From: Paludibacteraceae bacterium
Lineage (GTDB): Bacteria > Bacteroidota > Bacteroidia > Bacteroidales > Paludibacteraceae
Assembly: GCA_017550055.1 (NCBI GenBank)
Contig: JAFYMM010000339.1
Span: 1-5,437, forward strand
Length of the DNA: 5,437 bases
Direction of reading: 5' to 3'
The first letter of the stretch is position 1; each line of letters starts with the position of its first letter. Positions 1 to 5,339 of the stretch are shown piece after piece. The notes under the pieces were generated by a model. It was not told the DNA's origin. It saw only the letters and a list, made by a program, of their open reading frames with translations, and did not search any database. A program made the translations under genes and the position numbers.

Positions 1-671
1 CTCGTAGAAACTTTAATAGCAAAAGATTCAGCATCCCATGCACCAAACCAAGTAATTTCAGCAGAATTATTAGTTATGTTTTTAACAGCAATATCCTCTG
101 GAACAAAACAACTTGGAGCAGAACGAACCTCAACATTATCCAAAACCACACCACGTCCAAGATTATCAGAAGCTTGAAAAGCAATTTGAAAATCTTTAGC
201 TCCAGCAACAAAAGTAAGAGATATAGTATCAACTTGCCATCTTGCAATATAGCGGTCATAAACTTTAAGCAAAGCCCAATCTTTCATACCCGCAGAACGA
301 TATAATACCTTCAAAGTATCAAAATCGTTAGTCCATTTATCCTGAGCATGCGCAAACACCAAGATAGGGTCTCTCAAAGAAGAAAAACCATCTAAAACTG
401 GTGTAACTAAACGAGTAACAGCATTAGTAGATACTGTCGCATTACTACAGAAAATTAATCTTTTTTCACCAAAGTAGGCTCCTTTAGGATAATTTCCGCC
501 TGTTTCCACTACCCAATTAACGTTTCCTGAAACGTTCTCTTGAGTCCAAGTCGAAGGTATACCTTCTTCAAAACTTTCATTAAGAATACTACCGTATTCC
601 TGAGCTGAAAGAAAGAACGGAACAAATAAAATTGCTAATAAAGCAATCATTTTTTGTAATTTTCTTTTCAT
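1..671 (-). CDS. Secreted choice-of-anchor J (MAM-like) / fibronectin type III protein, N-terminal part; runs off the left edge
   Basis: An uninterrupted minus-strand frame begins with ATG at 671 and gives 223 residues before the window ends. Residues 1-23 are a signal peptide: basic MKRKLQK, a hydrophobic stretch (about 8-20), then LSA followed by Gln24. This fits Bacteroidetes signal peptidase I substrates, which often expose a Gln that becomes pyroglutamate. Residues about 28-183 resemble the choice-of-anchor J/MAM-like beta-sandwich: an opening NESFEEGIPSTWTQ, a central LVTPVLDGF, and a closing GRGVVLDNVEV. From about residue 188 a fibronectin type III domain starts (CFVPEDIAVKNITNNSAEIT, then W208). 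Such proteins are usually multidomain surface or secreted products, often type IX secretion cargo with a C-terminal sorting domain; that end is outside the window, so secretion route and ligand are unknown. A consensus promoter lies just upstream, and the leader is short and A-rich with no Shine-Dalgarno sequence. An earlier start would lie in the promoter. Confidence 0.85.
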   Translation of the reverse strand, partial: MKRKLQKMIALLAILFVPFFLSAQEYGSILNESFEEGIPSTWTQENVSGNVNWVVETGGNYPKGAYFGEKRLIFCSNATVSTNAVTRLVTPVLDGFSSLRDPILVFAHAQDKWTNDFDTLKVLYRSAGMKDWALLKVYDRYIARWQVDTISLTFVAGAKDFQIAFQASDNLGRGVVLDNVEVRSAPSCFVPEDIAVKNITNNSAEITWFGAWDAESFAIKVST

Positions 672-691
672 AGCTTTAGATTTAAGTTAAA

Positions 692-723
692 CAAATTTAT
701 TTAGTTTTTTTATGGTTTTCAAA
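692..723 (-). promoter_or_regulatory. Bacteroidetes-type promoter of the secreted-protein gene
   Basis: On the minus strand, TTTG (723-720) is separated by exactly 20 nt from TAAATTTG (699-692). This matches the Bacteroidetes housekeeping consensus TTTG-N17-23-TAnnTTTG. The predicted start is near 687, which gives a leader of about 16 nt before the ATG at 671. The -33 box overlaps the T-rich tail of the terminator of the preceding small unit, so the secreted-protein gene appears to be transcribed independently of what lies upstream. Confidence 0.75.
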
Positions 724-763
724 ACAAAAAGAGCAACTGACACACAAAGCATCAGTTACTCTT
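721..763 (-). terminator. Intrinsic terminator of the small 725-886 transcription unit
   Basis: The minus-strand RNA can form an 11-bp stem (762-752 with 740-730) around an 11-nt loop, followed at once by TTTTTGTTTT (730-721). The only non-Watson-Crick pair, 758 with 734, is a U-G wobble on the minus strand but a C-A mismatch on the plus strand. That asymmetry, together with the T-tract, points to minus-strand function. The POT gene already has its own terminator at 1064-1103, so this one serves transcription starting in between. Confidence 0.7.
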
Positions 764-886
764 ATATATCACATGTCATGAGTATTTAAACTAAAATTTG
801 GCACATTCTTCCCCTTGTTAACTTTTGCTAACATATCATCTATCCCATATAAAAAAACATCATCCATAATTTAAATATGCCATTGG
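725..886 (-). ncRNA. Predicted small independent transcript of about 160 nt (structured RNA or small-protein mRNA)
   Basis: The boundaries are inferred from a consensus promoter at 892-922 (start near 886) and the terminator at 721-763. Besides the terminator stem, the RNA can form a closing helix between 881-874 (GGCATATT) and 807-800 (AATGTGCC), which is 8 pairs with one wobble. It can also form a small hairpin, TGTTAGC-AAAA-GTTAACA, inside that helix at about 833-816. An alternative pairing of the AT-rich stretches near 877-869 and 790-782 competes with the closing helix. I do not recognise a known RNA family. It could be a regulatory RNA, the message of the 32-codon frame it carries, or both. 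The helices are short and AT-rich, so the structure is tentative. Confidence 0.35.
769..867 (-). CDS. Possible 32-residue small protein of unknown function
   Basis: ATG at 867 opens a 32-codon frame ending at TGA (771-769). The product begins MDDVFLYGIDDMLAKVNKG and ends NFSLNTHDM. It is soluble-looking and mixed-charge, with no signal peptide or membrane segment. I recognise no family. Support is positional: it fills much of a small transcript with its own promoter and terminator, beginning about 20 nt from the predicted transcription start. There is no Shine-Dalgarno sequence, which is normal in this phylum. A 7-codon frame starting at ATG 883 overlaps its start out of frame (stop 862-860) and could act as a leader, or mean nothing. 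A frame this short can arise by chance in AT-rich DNA. The transcript may instead act as an RNA. Confidence 0.3.
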   Translation of the reverse strand: MDDVFLYGIDDMLAKVNKGKNVPNFSLNTHDM

Positions 887-891
887 GAGGG

Positions 892-922
892 CAAAGATAC
901 AAAAAAAAATTAGGCTAACAAA
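892..922 (-). promoter_or_regulatory. Bacteroidetes-type promoter of the small transcription unit
   Basis: TTTG (922-919) and TATCTTTG (899-892) are 19 nt apart on the minus strand, a full match to the Bacteroidetes TTTG / TAnnTTTG consensus. The spacer is T-rich. Transcription should start near 886. There is no large gene directly downstream before the terminator at 721-763, which is why a separate small transcript is proposed. Confidence 0.7.
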
Positions 923-1063
923 ATTTTTATCAAAAAAAATTAAAAAACCTCTCTTTTTTTTAAAATTCTACAATAAATACCTCTCACTCTCCATAAAAAA
1001 CATCAATTCATACCATCCCATTGCCTAATTGGACAACCCAAACCGACTAATCAACATACCCTG
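923..1063. other. AT-rich spacer with no supported feature
   Basis: This stretch is dominated by A and T runs (especially 923-965). The open frames in it are very short (about 10 to 17 codons) and have neither a promoter match nor recognisable products. I see no convincing gene, hairpin or promoter here. Together with the adjacent units it makes up the long gap between the POT gene and the secreted-protein gene. Confidence 0.6.
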
Positions 1064-1103
1064 CAAAACAAAAAAGTGGCAAATTCAAATTTGAACTTGC
1101 CAC
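1064..1103 (-). terminator. Strong intrinsic terminator after the POT transporter gene
   Basis: A 28-nt near-perfect inverted repeat at 1076-1103 (GTGGCAAGTTCAAA with TTTGAATTTGCCAC on the minus strand) is followed by TTTTTTGTTTT (1075-1065). The single imperfect pair, 1083 with 1096, is a U-G wobble on the minus strand and an A-C mismatch on the plus strand, so the signal is oriented for minus-strand transcription. It lies about 20 nt past the stop codon of the transporter gene and should end the acyltransferase-POT transcription unit. Confidence 0.85.
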
Positions 1104-1124
1104 CTAAATCAAATAATTAAATTA

Positions 1125-2789
1125 TTATTTTGTTGCGTTTTCGAGGCGTTTCATCATAGAGAAGATGAAGATTGCCGAGATGAGGCAGAGAGCAACGAGG
1201 ATAGTCCACAAAGCCCACAAAGGAAGACCGCCCCAAAGCATACCGATAACAGACACGAGGTAGTTACCAATAGCAGTTGCAGCAAACCAGCAACCCATCA
1301 TAGCACCTTTGAGTTTTGGAGGCGCAACCTTAGAAACGAAAGAGATACCCATTGGAGAGAGGAACAATTCAGCAAAAGTCAACACCAAATAAGTTGAAAT
1401 CAAAAGATTTGGAGAAGTTTTTGCAACAGTTGCACCAGCAGCCAAAGCATCAGGAGTAGGCAAACCAAGAGAACCTACAGCCATGATAACGAAACCAAGA
1501 GCAGCAATGAACATACCGATACCGATTTTGCGAGGAGCAGAAGGTTCTTTGCCAGCTTTAGCCAAAGCACCAAACACAGCCATAGAAACTGGAGTGAGGG
1601 CCACAACAAAGAATGGGTTGAATTGTTGGAAAGTTTGAGGAAGAACAGCTACATTAGCATCGCCAAGAGCCAAATATTGATAAACAACACCAGCAATAGC
1701 AGCAACAGTGATTACAGCAGCTATAACTTTACCTTTAGCTTTTTCTGATTGGAAAATAGCAAACAAACCATAAACAGCAACTACGATAAGCACGAGATTC
1801 CAAATATTGAAACCAATACGAGAGAAGCCTTCAGCGAAAGATTCAGTATAGTCGCGTGCAAAGAAAGTAAGAGTCAAACCATTTTGGTGGAACGCCATCC
1901 AGAAGAAGATAACCACAGCAAACACAAGCATAAGAGCAGTGATACGCGCTTTAGTTTGAGCAGGAGTGAGTTCTTGAACAGCAGTTTGGTTGCCAGCGGC
2001 AGCTGCTTGTTTAGCATTAACATCGGCATGTTTAAACCAAGGGCGGAAGCCAAGATAGATACCCATTGAAAGAACAAGAGAGACACAAGCTACAGCAAAA
2101 CCCCAGTGGTAAGCTCCATAGAGTTCAGTGATATAAGTGTTGGCAAAAGCAGTAAGGTCGCCAGTGAAAGCAGCTTGTTGAGAAGCAAGTTCAGTGAGAC
2201 GATCAGCAACAGTCATATCGCCAGCAAGATATTTGTGGCAGAGTTCAGGAATTGCACCATCGTAAGAAAGTTGAGCCTTAGCCATAAAATACTCAGTGAT
2301 TTTAGTAGCAGCAGTAGGTGCAAACATAGAACCAATGTTGATTGCCATGTAGAAAAGAGAGAAAGCAGCATCGCGTTTTGATTGATACTCAGGAGCATCA
2401 TAGAGGTTACCTACCATAACTTGAAGGTTACCTTTGAAAAGACCAGTACCGAGGGCAATCAAAAATAGAGCGCCAAACATTGCAATTTTACCGTCGATAC
2501 CATTAGAAGCAGGAATAGCAAGAGCCACATAACCCGCAAACATAACAATGATACCAGTAACGACCATTTTGCCATAACCGAATTTGTCAGCTAAAATACC
2601 ACCAAGCAATGGCAAGAAATAGACCAAAGCCAAGAAGCCGGCAAAAATGTTAGAAGTGGCAACAGCAGAGAAGCCAAATTTTGCTTGCAAGAAGAGAGTA
2701 AAAATAGCAAGCATGGTGTAGTAACCAAAGCGTTCGCCTGTGTTAGCCAACGCCAAAGCATAAAGTCCTTTTGGTTGTCCTTTAAACAT
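1125..2789 (-). CDS. POT/PTR2-family proton-coupled oligopeptide transporter (MFS)
   Basis: A 554-residue inner-membrane protein that, by family, imports di- and tripeptides with protons. Visible landmarks in order: GERFGYY at 18-24 (ExxERFxYY motif with Asn16 in place of the first Glu), LLGGILADKFGYGK at 61-74 (MFS loop 2-3), GLFKGN with Lys119 in TM4, the PTR2 signature FYMAINIGSM at 146-155, FQQFNPFF at 387-394 (TM7-8 region) and FAELFLSPMG with Glu474 in TM10. Residues about 160-225 form a longer loop between TM5 and TM6 than in E. coli DtpA, probably periplasmic. About 12-14 membrane segments are expected; the C-terminus is a short basic tail. The start at 2789 is supported by the family N-terminus directly preceding TM1 and an A-rich leader. 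It follows the acyltransferase gene by 33 nt with no promoter seen between, so cotranscription is likely. Peptide specificity is inferred from the family only. Confidence 0.93.
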   Translation of the reverse strand: MFKGQPKGLYALALANTGERFGYYTMLAIFTLFLQAKFGFSAVATSNIFAGFLALVYFLPLLGGILADKFGYGKMVVTGIIVMFAGYVALAIPASNGIDGKIAMFGALFLIALGTGLFKGNLQVMVGNLYDAPEYQSKRDAAFSLFYMAINIGSMFAPTAATKITEYFMAKAQLSYDGAIPELCHKYLAGDMTVADRLTELASQQAAFTGDLTAFANTYITELYGAYHWGFAVACVSLVLSMGIYLGFRPWFKHADVNAKQAAAAGNQTAVQELTPAQTKARITALMLVFAVVIFFWMAFHQNGLTLTFFARDYTESFAEGFSRIGFNIWNLVLIVVAVYGLFAIFQSEKAKGKVIAAVITVAAIAGVVYQYLALGDANVAVLPQTFQQFNPFFVVALTPVSMAVFGALAKAGKEPSAPRKIGIGMFIAALGFVIMAVGSLGLPTPDALAAGATVAKTSPNLLISTYLVLTFAELFLSPMGISFVSKVAPPKLKGAMMGCWFAATAIGNYLVSVIGMLWGGLPLWALWTILVALCLISAIFIFSMMKRLENATK

Positions 2790-2823
2790 AATTTTTAATT
2801 GATTAGTGAATAGTTATTAATGA

Positions 2824-3972
2824 TTAATTGTTTTGTTTTGCTTGTTGTGCATTGATGAATGGGTTGGCATACATCTCAAGAAGTTTTTGCCAAAGGTATT
2901 CTTCATCACGATTAGGAATATCGATTTTAGCAAGTTGACCGCAAAGATATTTTTCTGCCATTGTGCGTTCTTCGGCAGTATCAATATTAGCATATTGAGC
3001 ATCGCCAGTAAGCTGCTCGTAAGCCCAACGATTGATAGGATAAAGTTGATAAGCAGAGTGGATTTGACGGTCGCAAAGAGCACATACAGCAGCAGCTTGA
3101 TCCTTCTTATTCATTCCACTTTGCGCGATTTCATCGAGTTTTGGATTGATAGACTCAGTGAAAGCATAATGCACACGACCTTTCCAACCCATAATGCCAA
3201 CTTGCATATTTAGCACATCATCGGCTTTAGACTTTTTGTAATCTTCATTATCGCGCTTAAGTTGGAACTCGGCAGCCTTGAGATAATCACAAGGGTCGAA
3301 CTCATAAGAAATAGCCAATGGACATACATTAAGAGCCTTTAAATTCTCGATGAAATCGGCTTTTCCTGACAAAGCCAACATCTTGATAAGACTCTCTTGT
3401 GTGCGGTCGTTAGAGTCCTTAGCACGACCTTCACGTTGAGCAATCCAAGCAGATACATTCTTCTCTGTAATAGCATATCGAATATAACTGCTAAGTTGCA
3501 TAAACGACTTAGCCATATCGCGAGGAGTAAGCCCACGCTTAACGATAAAACAGCGATTTAATCGAACCAAAGTGCTAATCCAATCGGCAGCAAGAAGATT
3601 GTCGCCAATAGCAATTTCGCAAGTAGAACCCGTAGTACGCATCAAAGCAAGCGACAAAAGAGCTGGGTCCATAACAATATCGCGGTGGTTGCTCAAAAAG
3701 AGCGAAGAAACTTTAGCGACATGTTCTTCTCCCGAAACTGTCAATGAAGTTGCAGCTTTAGAGATGATAGCTTCCAAAACAGGACGTATCACCACTGCTT
3801 GGAATTCAACAAGGTTAGAAAAGCCTTTGCCAGACTGAGCGATTTGAGTTAAATCGACCATAGGGAAATAGGTTTTCATAAGGTGCATGAAAGAGGCATC
3901 TTGCATCAAAGAGTGCAATTTTTCGCCGATTTCATCGTTGTTCCAAGGACGAATGTCATCAAAATAATTCAT
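2824..3972 (-). CDS. PlsB/PlsC-superfamily glycerolipid acyltransferase-like protein
   Basis: A 382-residue protein with no signal peptide. It carries the blocks of the glycerol-phosphate acyltransferase superfamily: block I as LFLSNHRDIVMDPALL (91-106), block II as LNRCFIVKRGL (138-148), block III as AQREGRAKDSNDRT (178-191) and block IV as CPLAISYEFDP (217-227). Family members transfer an acyl chain to glycerol-3-phosphate or lysophosphatidate at the inner face of the cytoplasmic membrane. The spacing His96 to Asp102 is HX5D rather than the usual HX4D; Asp98 gives a HRD triad. Block III is EGRAKD rather than FPEGTRS. I recall similar HRDIV.D proteins in other Bacteroidetes, which suggests a lineage-specific subfamily; acceptor is unknown. 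The C-terminal 130 residues, with several Cys, match nothing I recognise. The start at 3972 has an A-rich leader. It is probably the first gene of a unit with the POT transporter; repeat copy A lies directly upstream. Confidence 0.85.
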   Translation of the reverse strand: MNYFDDIRPWNNDEIGEKLHSLMQDASFMHLMKTYFPMVDLTQIAQSGKGFSNLVEFQAVVIRPVLEAIISKAATSLTVSGEEHVAKVSSLFLSNHRDIVMDPALLSLALMRTTGSTCEIAIGDNLLAADWISTLVRLNRCFIVKRGLTPRDMAKSFMQLSSYIRYAITEKNVSAWIAQREGRAKDSNDRTQESLIKMLALSGKADFIENLKALNVCPLAISYEFDPCDYLKAAEFQLKRDNEDYKKSKADDVLNMQVGIMGWKGRVHYAFTESINPKLDEIAQSGMNKKDQAAAVCALCDRQIHSAYQLYPINRWAYEQLTGDAQYANIDTAEERTMAEKYLCGQLAKIDIPNRDEEYLWQKLLEMYANPFINAQQAKQNN

Positions 3973-4007
3973 ATTTTTAGATTTAATATTGTGTTTTTTG
4001 TTTTTTA

Positions 4008-4066
4008 TTTGTTACTTTTGTGACCAAAAAGTTTCTTTGTTACTTTTGTCATTGCGCAAAAGTAAC
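4008..4066. repeat. Direct and inverted GTTACTTTTG repeats with a stem-loop upstream of the acyltransferase gene
   Basis: TTTGTTACTTTTGT occurs at 4008-4021 and again at 4036-4049. The ten bases GTTACTTTTG at 4039-4048 are exactly inverted at 4057-4066 (CAAAAGTAAC), leaving an 8-nt loop. On the minus strand, a second weaker hairpin (ACTTTTTG, GTCA, CAAAAGT) follows nearer the start codon. The minus strand of 4057-4064 reads TACTTTTG, which fits the TAnnTTTG promoter box. The only -33 candidate is TTTA (4090-4087) at 22 nt, so promoter function is uncertain. The inner part belongs to the larger repeat also found upstream of lolD. Confidence 0.7.
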
Positions 4067-4290
4067 CAAAACGCTAGAGCTGTGCCTAAAAAGCTAAAAA
4101 ATTAATATAAATCCTACTCCGCTTTAAACTCGGGCTATCTACCTACTCCTTCAATGTTATAGTGCAACGCATAGTTTCGAAGCCTCGTTATTGTCACGTA
4201 TAACCTCGTCAAAAAGCTCCATTTACGGATTTATCTCAATTTTTCTATACGCTTTTTACGCAATGCTCATTTACCATCCGGCGTTAACGT
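4034..4290 (-). repeat. Intergenic repeat, copy A (upstream of the acyltransferase gene)
   Basis: Aligning by eye, 4079-4290 matches 5128-5339 with 14 mismatches and no gaps over 212 bp (about 93%). A further 22 bp, 4034-4055, match 5012-5033 exactly. The part 4079-4215 has 3 mismatches in 137 positions; 4216-4290 has 11 in 75. It fills most of the 377-bp gap between lolD and the acyltransferase gene, in the same orientation relative to the downstream gene as copy B. No transposase or clear terminal inverted repeats are present. On the minus strand the core can form short hairpins (GTTAT with ATAAC near 4205-4188, and CCG with CGG near 4135-4120). I do not recognise a named family. Possible identities are a nonautonomous mobile repeat, a shared leader or promoter module, or a structured RNA element. 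Confidence 0.85.
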
Positions 4291-4349
4291 ATGTTTTTAA
4301 TTGTTATTTAAGATAAACTTTAAATGCTTAATATTCAAACAATAAATAA

Positions 4350-5003
4350 TCACTCTTTAACTAAACCGTCGGTCATGCGGATGACGCGGTCGGAGATAGA
4401 GGCGAGTTCTTCGTCGTGAGTAACAATAAGAATTGTTTGTCCAAAGGTGTCGCGAAGGTCGAAAAAGAGACGATGTAATTCTGTTCTATTCTGTGAATCG
4501 AGACTACCAGAAGGCTCATCGGCAAGAATAATTTCGGGTTTGTTGATAAGCGCACGAGCAACTGCTACACGCTGTTTTTCACCTCCAGAGAGCTCAGATG
4601 GTTTGTGATTGAAACGCTCGGCAAGCCCAAGATATTCCAATAGGCGACGAGCCTCTTTTCGCGCCTCAGACATAGATATTCCAGCAATCAAAGCAGGCAT
4701 CATAACATTCTCTTCTGCGGTGAATTCGGGCAAAAGTTGATGAAACTGAAATACAAAGCCAATGTGCTTATTGCGGAAAGCCGATAGCTCGCGCTCTTTT
4801 AGTTTAAGGACATCAGTGCCATTGAGTATTACCTCGCCTGAGTTAGGTCGGTCGAGAGTTCCTACAATTTGCAATAGTGTAGTTTTGCCTGCTCCACTTG
4901 GTCCCATAATACTAACTATCTCACGAGGTGCAATGTGAAGGTCAACTCCTTTAAGCACTTCGAGAGAATCATAGGATTTGTGTATGTTTGTGATTTTTAT
5001 CAT
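4350..5003 (-). CDS. lolD: LolD-type ABC transporter ATPase (lipoprotein release)
   Basis: A 217-residue nucleotide-binding subunit, cytoplasmic and docked on LolC/LolE-like permeases, which extracts lipoproteins from the inner membrane for transfer to the LolA carrier. Motifs from the chosen start: Walker A GPSGAGKT (34-41), Q-loop FQFHQLLPEF (85-94), signature LSGGEKQR (138-145), Walker B IILADEP (158-164), D-loop SGSLD (165-169) and switch His196 (VTHD). The Q-loop and D-loop wording is typical of LolD and of the related MacB-type ATPases. Length is near the family norm. An in-frame ATG at 5030 would add nine residues (MTKVTKIKI), but that stretch is mostly repeat sequence shared with the upstream region of another gene. 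ATG at 5003 gives the family N-terminus MIKITNIHKSY and is preferred. No permease gene is adjacent in the window, so the partner is encoded elsewhere. A macrolide-export or other MacB-like role cannot be excluded. Confidence 0.88.
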   Translation of the reverse strand: MIKITNIHKSYDSLEVLKGVDLHIAPREIVSIMGPSGAGKTTLLQIVGTLDRPNSGEVILNGTDVLKLKERELSAFRNKHIGFVFQFHQLLPEFTAEENVMMPALIAGISMSEARKEARRLLEYLGLAERFNHKPSELSGGEKQRVAVARALINKPEIILADEPSGSLDSQNRTELHRLFFDLRDTFGQTILIVTHDEELASISDRVIRMTDGLVKE

Positions 5004-5011
5004 AATCTTTA

Positions 5012-5339
5012 TCTTTGTTACTTTTGTCATTGCCCAAAATTACTCCATGATTTTTGCTTCGCTCAGCATAGTTTAAGCAAGCTTAACTCTGCTTTTGCTT
5101 ATCGCAAAAATTAACCAAAAGTCTTGTGCTGTGCTTAAAAAGCTAAAAAATCAATATAAATCCTACTCCGCTTTAAACTCGGGCTATCTACCTACTTCTT
5201 CAATGTTATAGTGCAACGCATAGTTTCGAAGCCTCGTTATTGTCACGTATAACCTCGTCAAAAATCGTCGTTTACGGATTTATATCAATTTTTCTTGACG
5301 CTTTTTACGCAATGCTCGTTTGCCATCCGGCATTCACGT
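5012..5339 (-). repeat. Intergenic repeat, copy B (upstream of lolD)
   Basis: The same element as 4034-4290, displaced by 1,049 bp over the main block (5128-5339) and in the same orientation. It ends 9 bp before the preferred lolD start. It differs from copy A by about 70 extra bases (5034-5103) where copy A has a simple 8-nt hairpin loop. The outer arms remain: GTTACTTTTG at 5017-5026, and a degenerate partner reading GCAAAAATTAACC at 5104-5116. Both copies lie immediately upstream of genes, which suggests either a role in the leader or promoter, or a preference for intergenic insertion. Neither copy is interrupted by a gene. Confidence 0.85.
5050..5111. repeat. Imperfect palindrome inserted in repeat copy B
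   Basis: ATTTTTGC (5050-5057) is perfectly inverted as GCAAAAAT (5104-5111). Inside, 5066-5078 pairs with 5081-5092 as a hairpin with one mismatch and one bulged base (GCATAGTTTAAGC facing GCTTAACTCTGC). The block is flanked by near-identical CAAAATTA (5035-5042) and CAAAAATTA (5105-5113), which could be a target duplication or a slippage product. Copy A has nothing equivalent. Confidence 0.65.

Noticed and set aside
74..259. A 61-codon Leu-rich frame on the minus strand
   Set aside because: It overlaps, out of frame, the secreted-protein gene, which has a signal peptide, recognisable domains and a promoter.
968..1060. Minus-strand frames of 10 and 17 codons in the spacer after the POT terminator
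   Set aside because: They are too short, lack a promoter match and resemble nothing.
1749..2381. Open frames on the plus strand (1749-2069 and 2106-2381) opposite the POT gene
   Set aside because: They are antisense to a clearly coding transporter; the products are Ser/Lys-rich low-complexity sequences with no family resemblance.
2817..3838. Several frames of about 65-126 codons in other frames of the acyltransferase gene
   Set aside because: The acyltransferase frame has conserved family motifs along its length; the overlapping frames have none and are shadow frames.
4185..4215. TTGACG ... TAACGA resembling a sigma-70 promoter inside the repeat (minus strand)
   Set aside because: Bacteroidetes housekeeping promoters use TTTG/TAnnTTTG. 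The spacing and -10 match are poor even for the E. coli consensus.
4157..4222. A 21-codon minus-strand frame in repeat copy A as a gene
   Set aside because: The start codon is missing in copy B, there is no clear promoter, and the sequence lies in a non-coding repeat. It is kept only as a remark in the core-conservation finding.
4291..4349. Terminator just after lolD
   Set aside because: Weak AT-rich pairings exist on the minus strand, but no stable stem is followed by a T-tract.
4008..5033. CRISPR-like repeats from the GTTACTTTTG motifs
   Set aside because: There are only a few copies, irregular spacing, one is inverted, and no cas genes are present.
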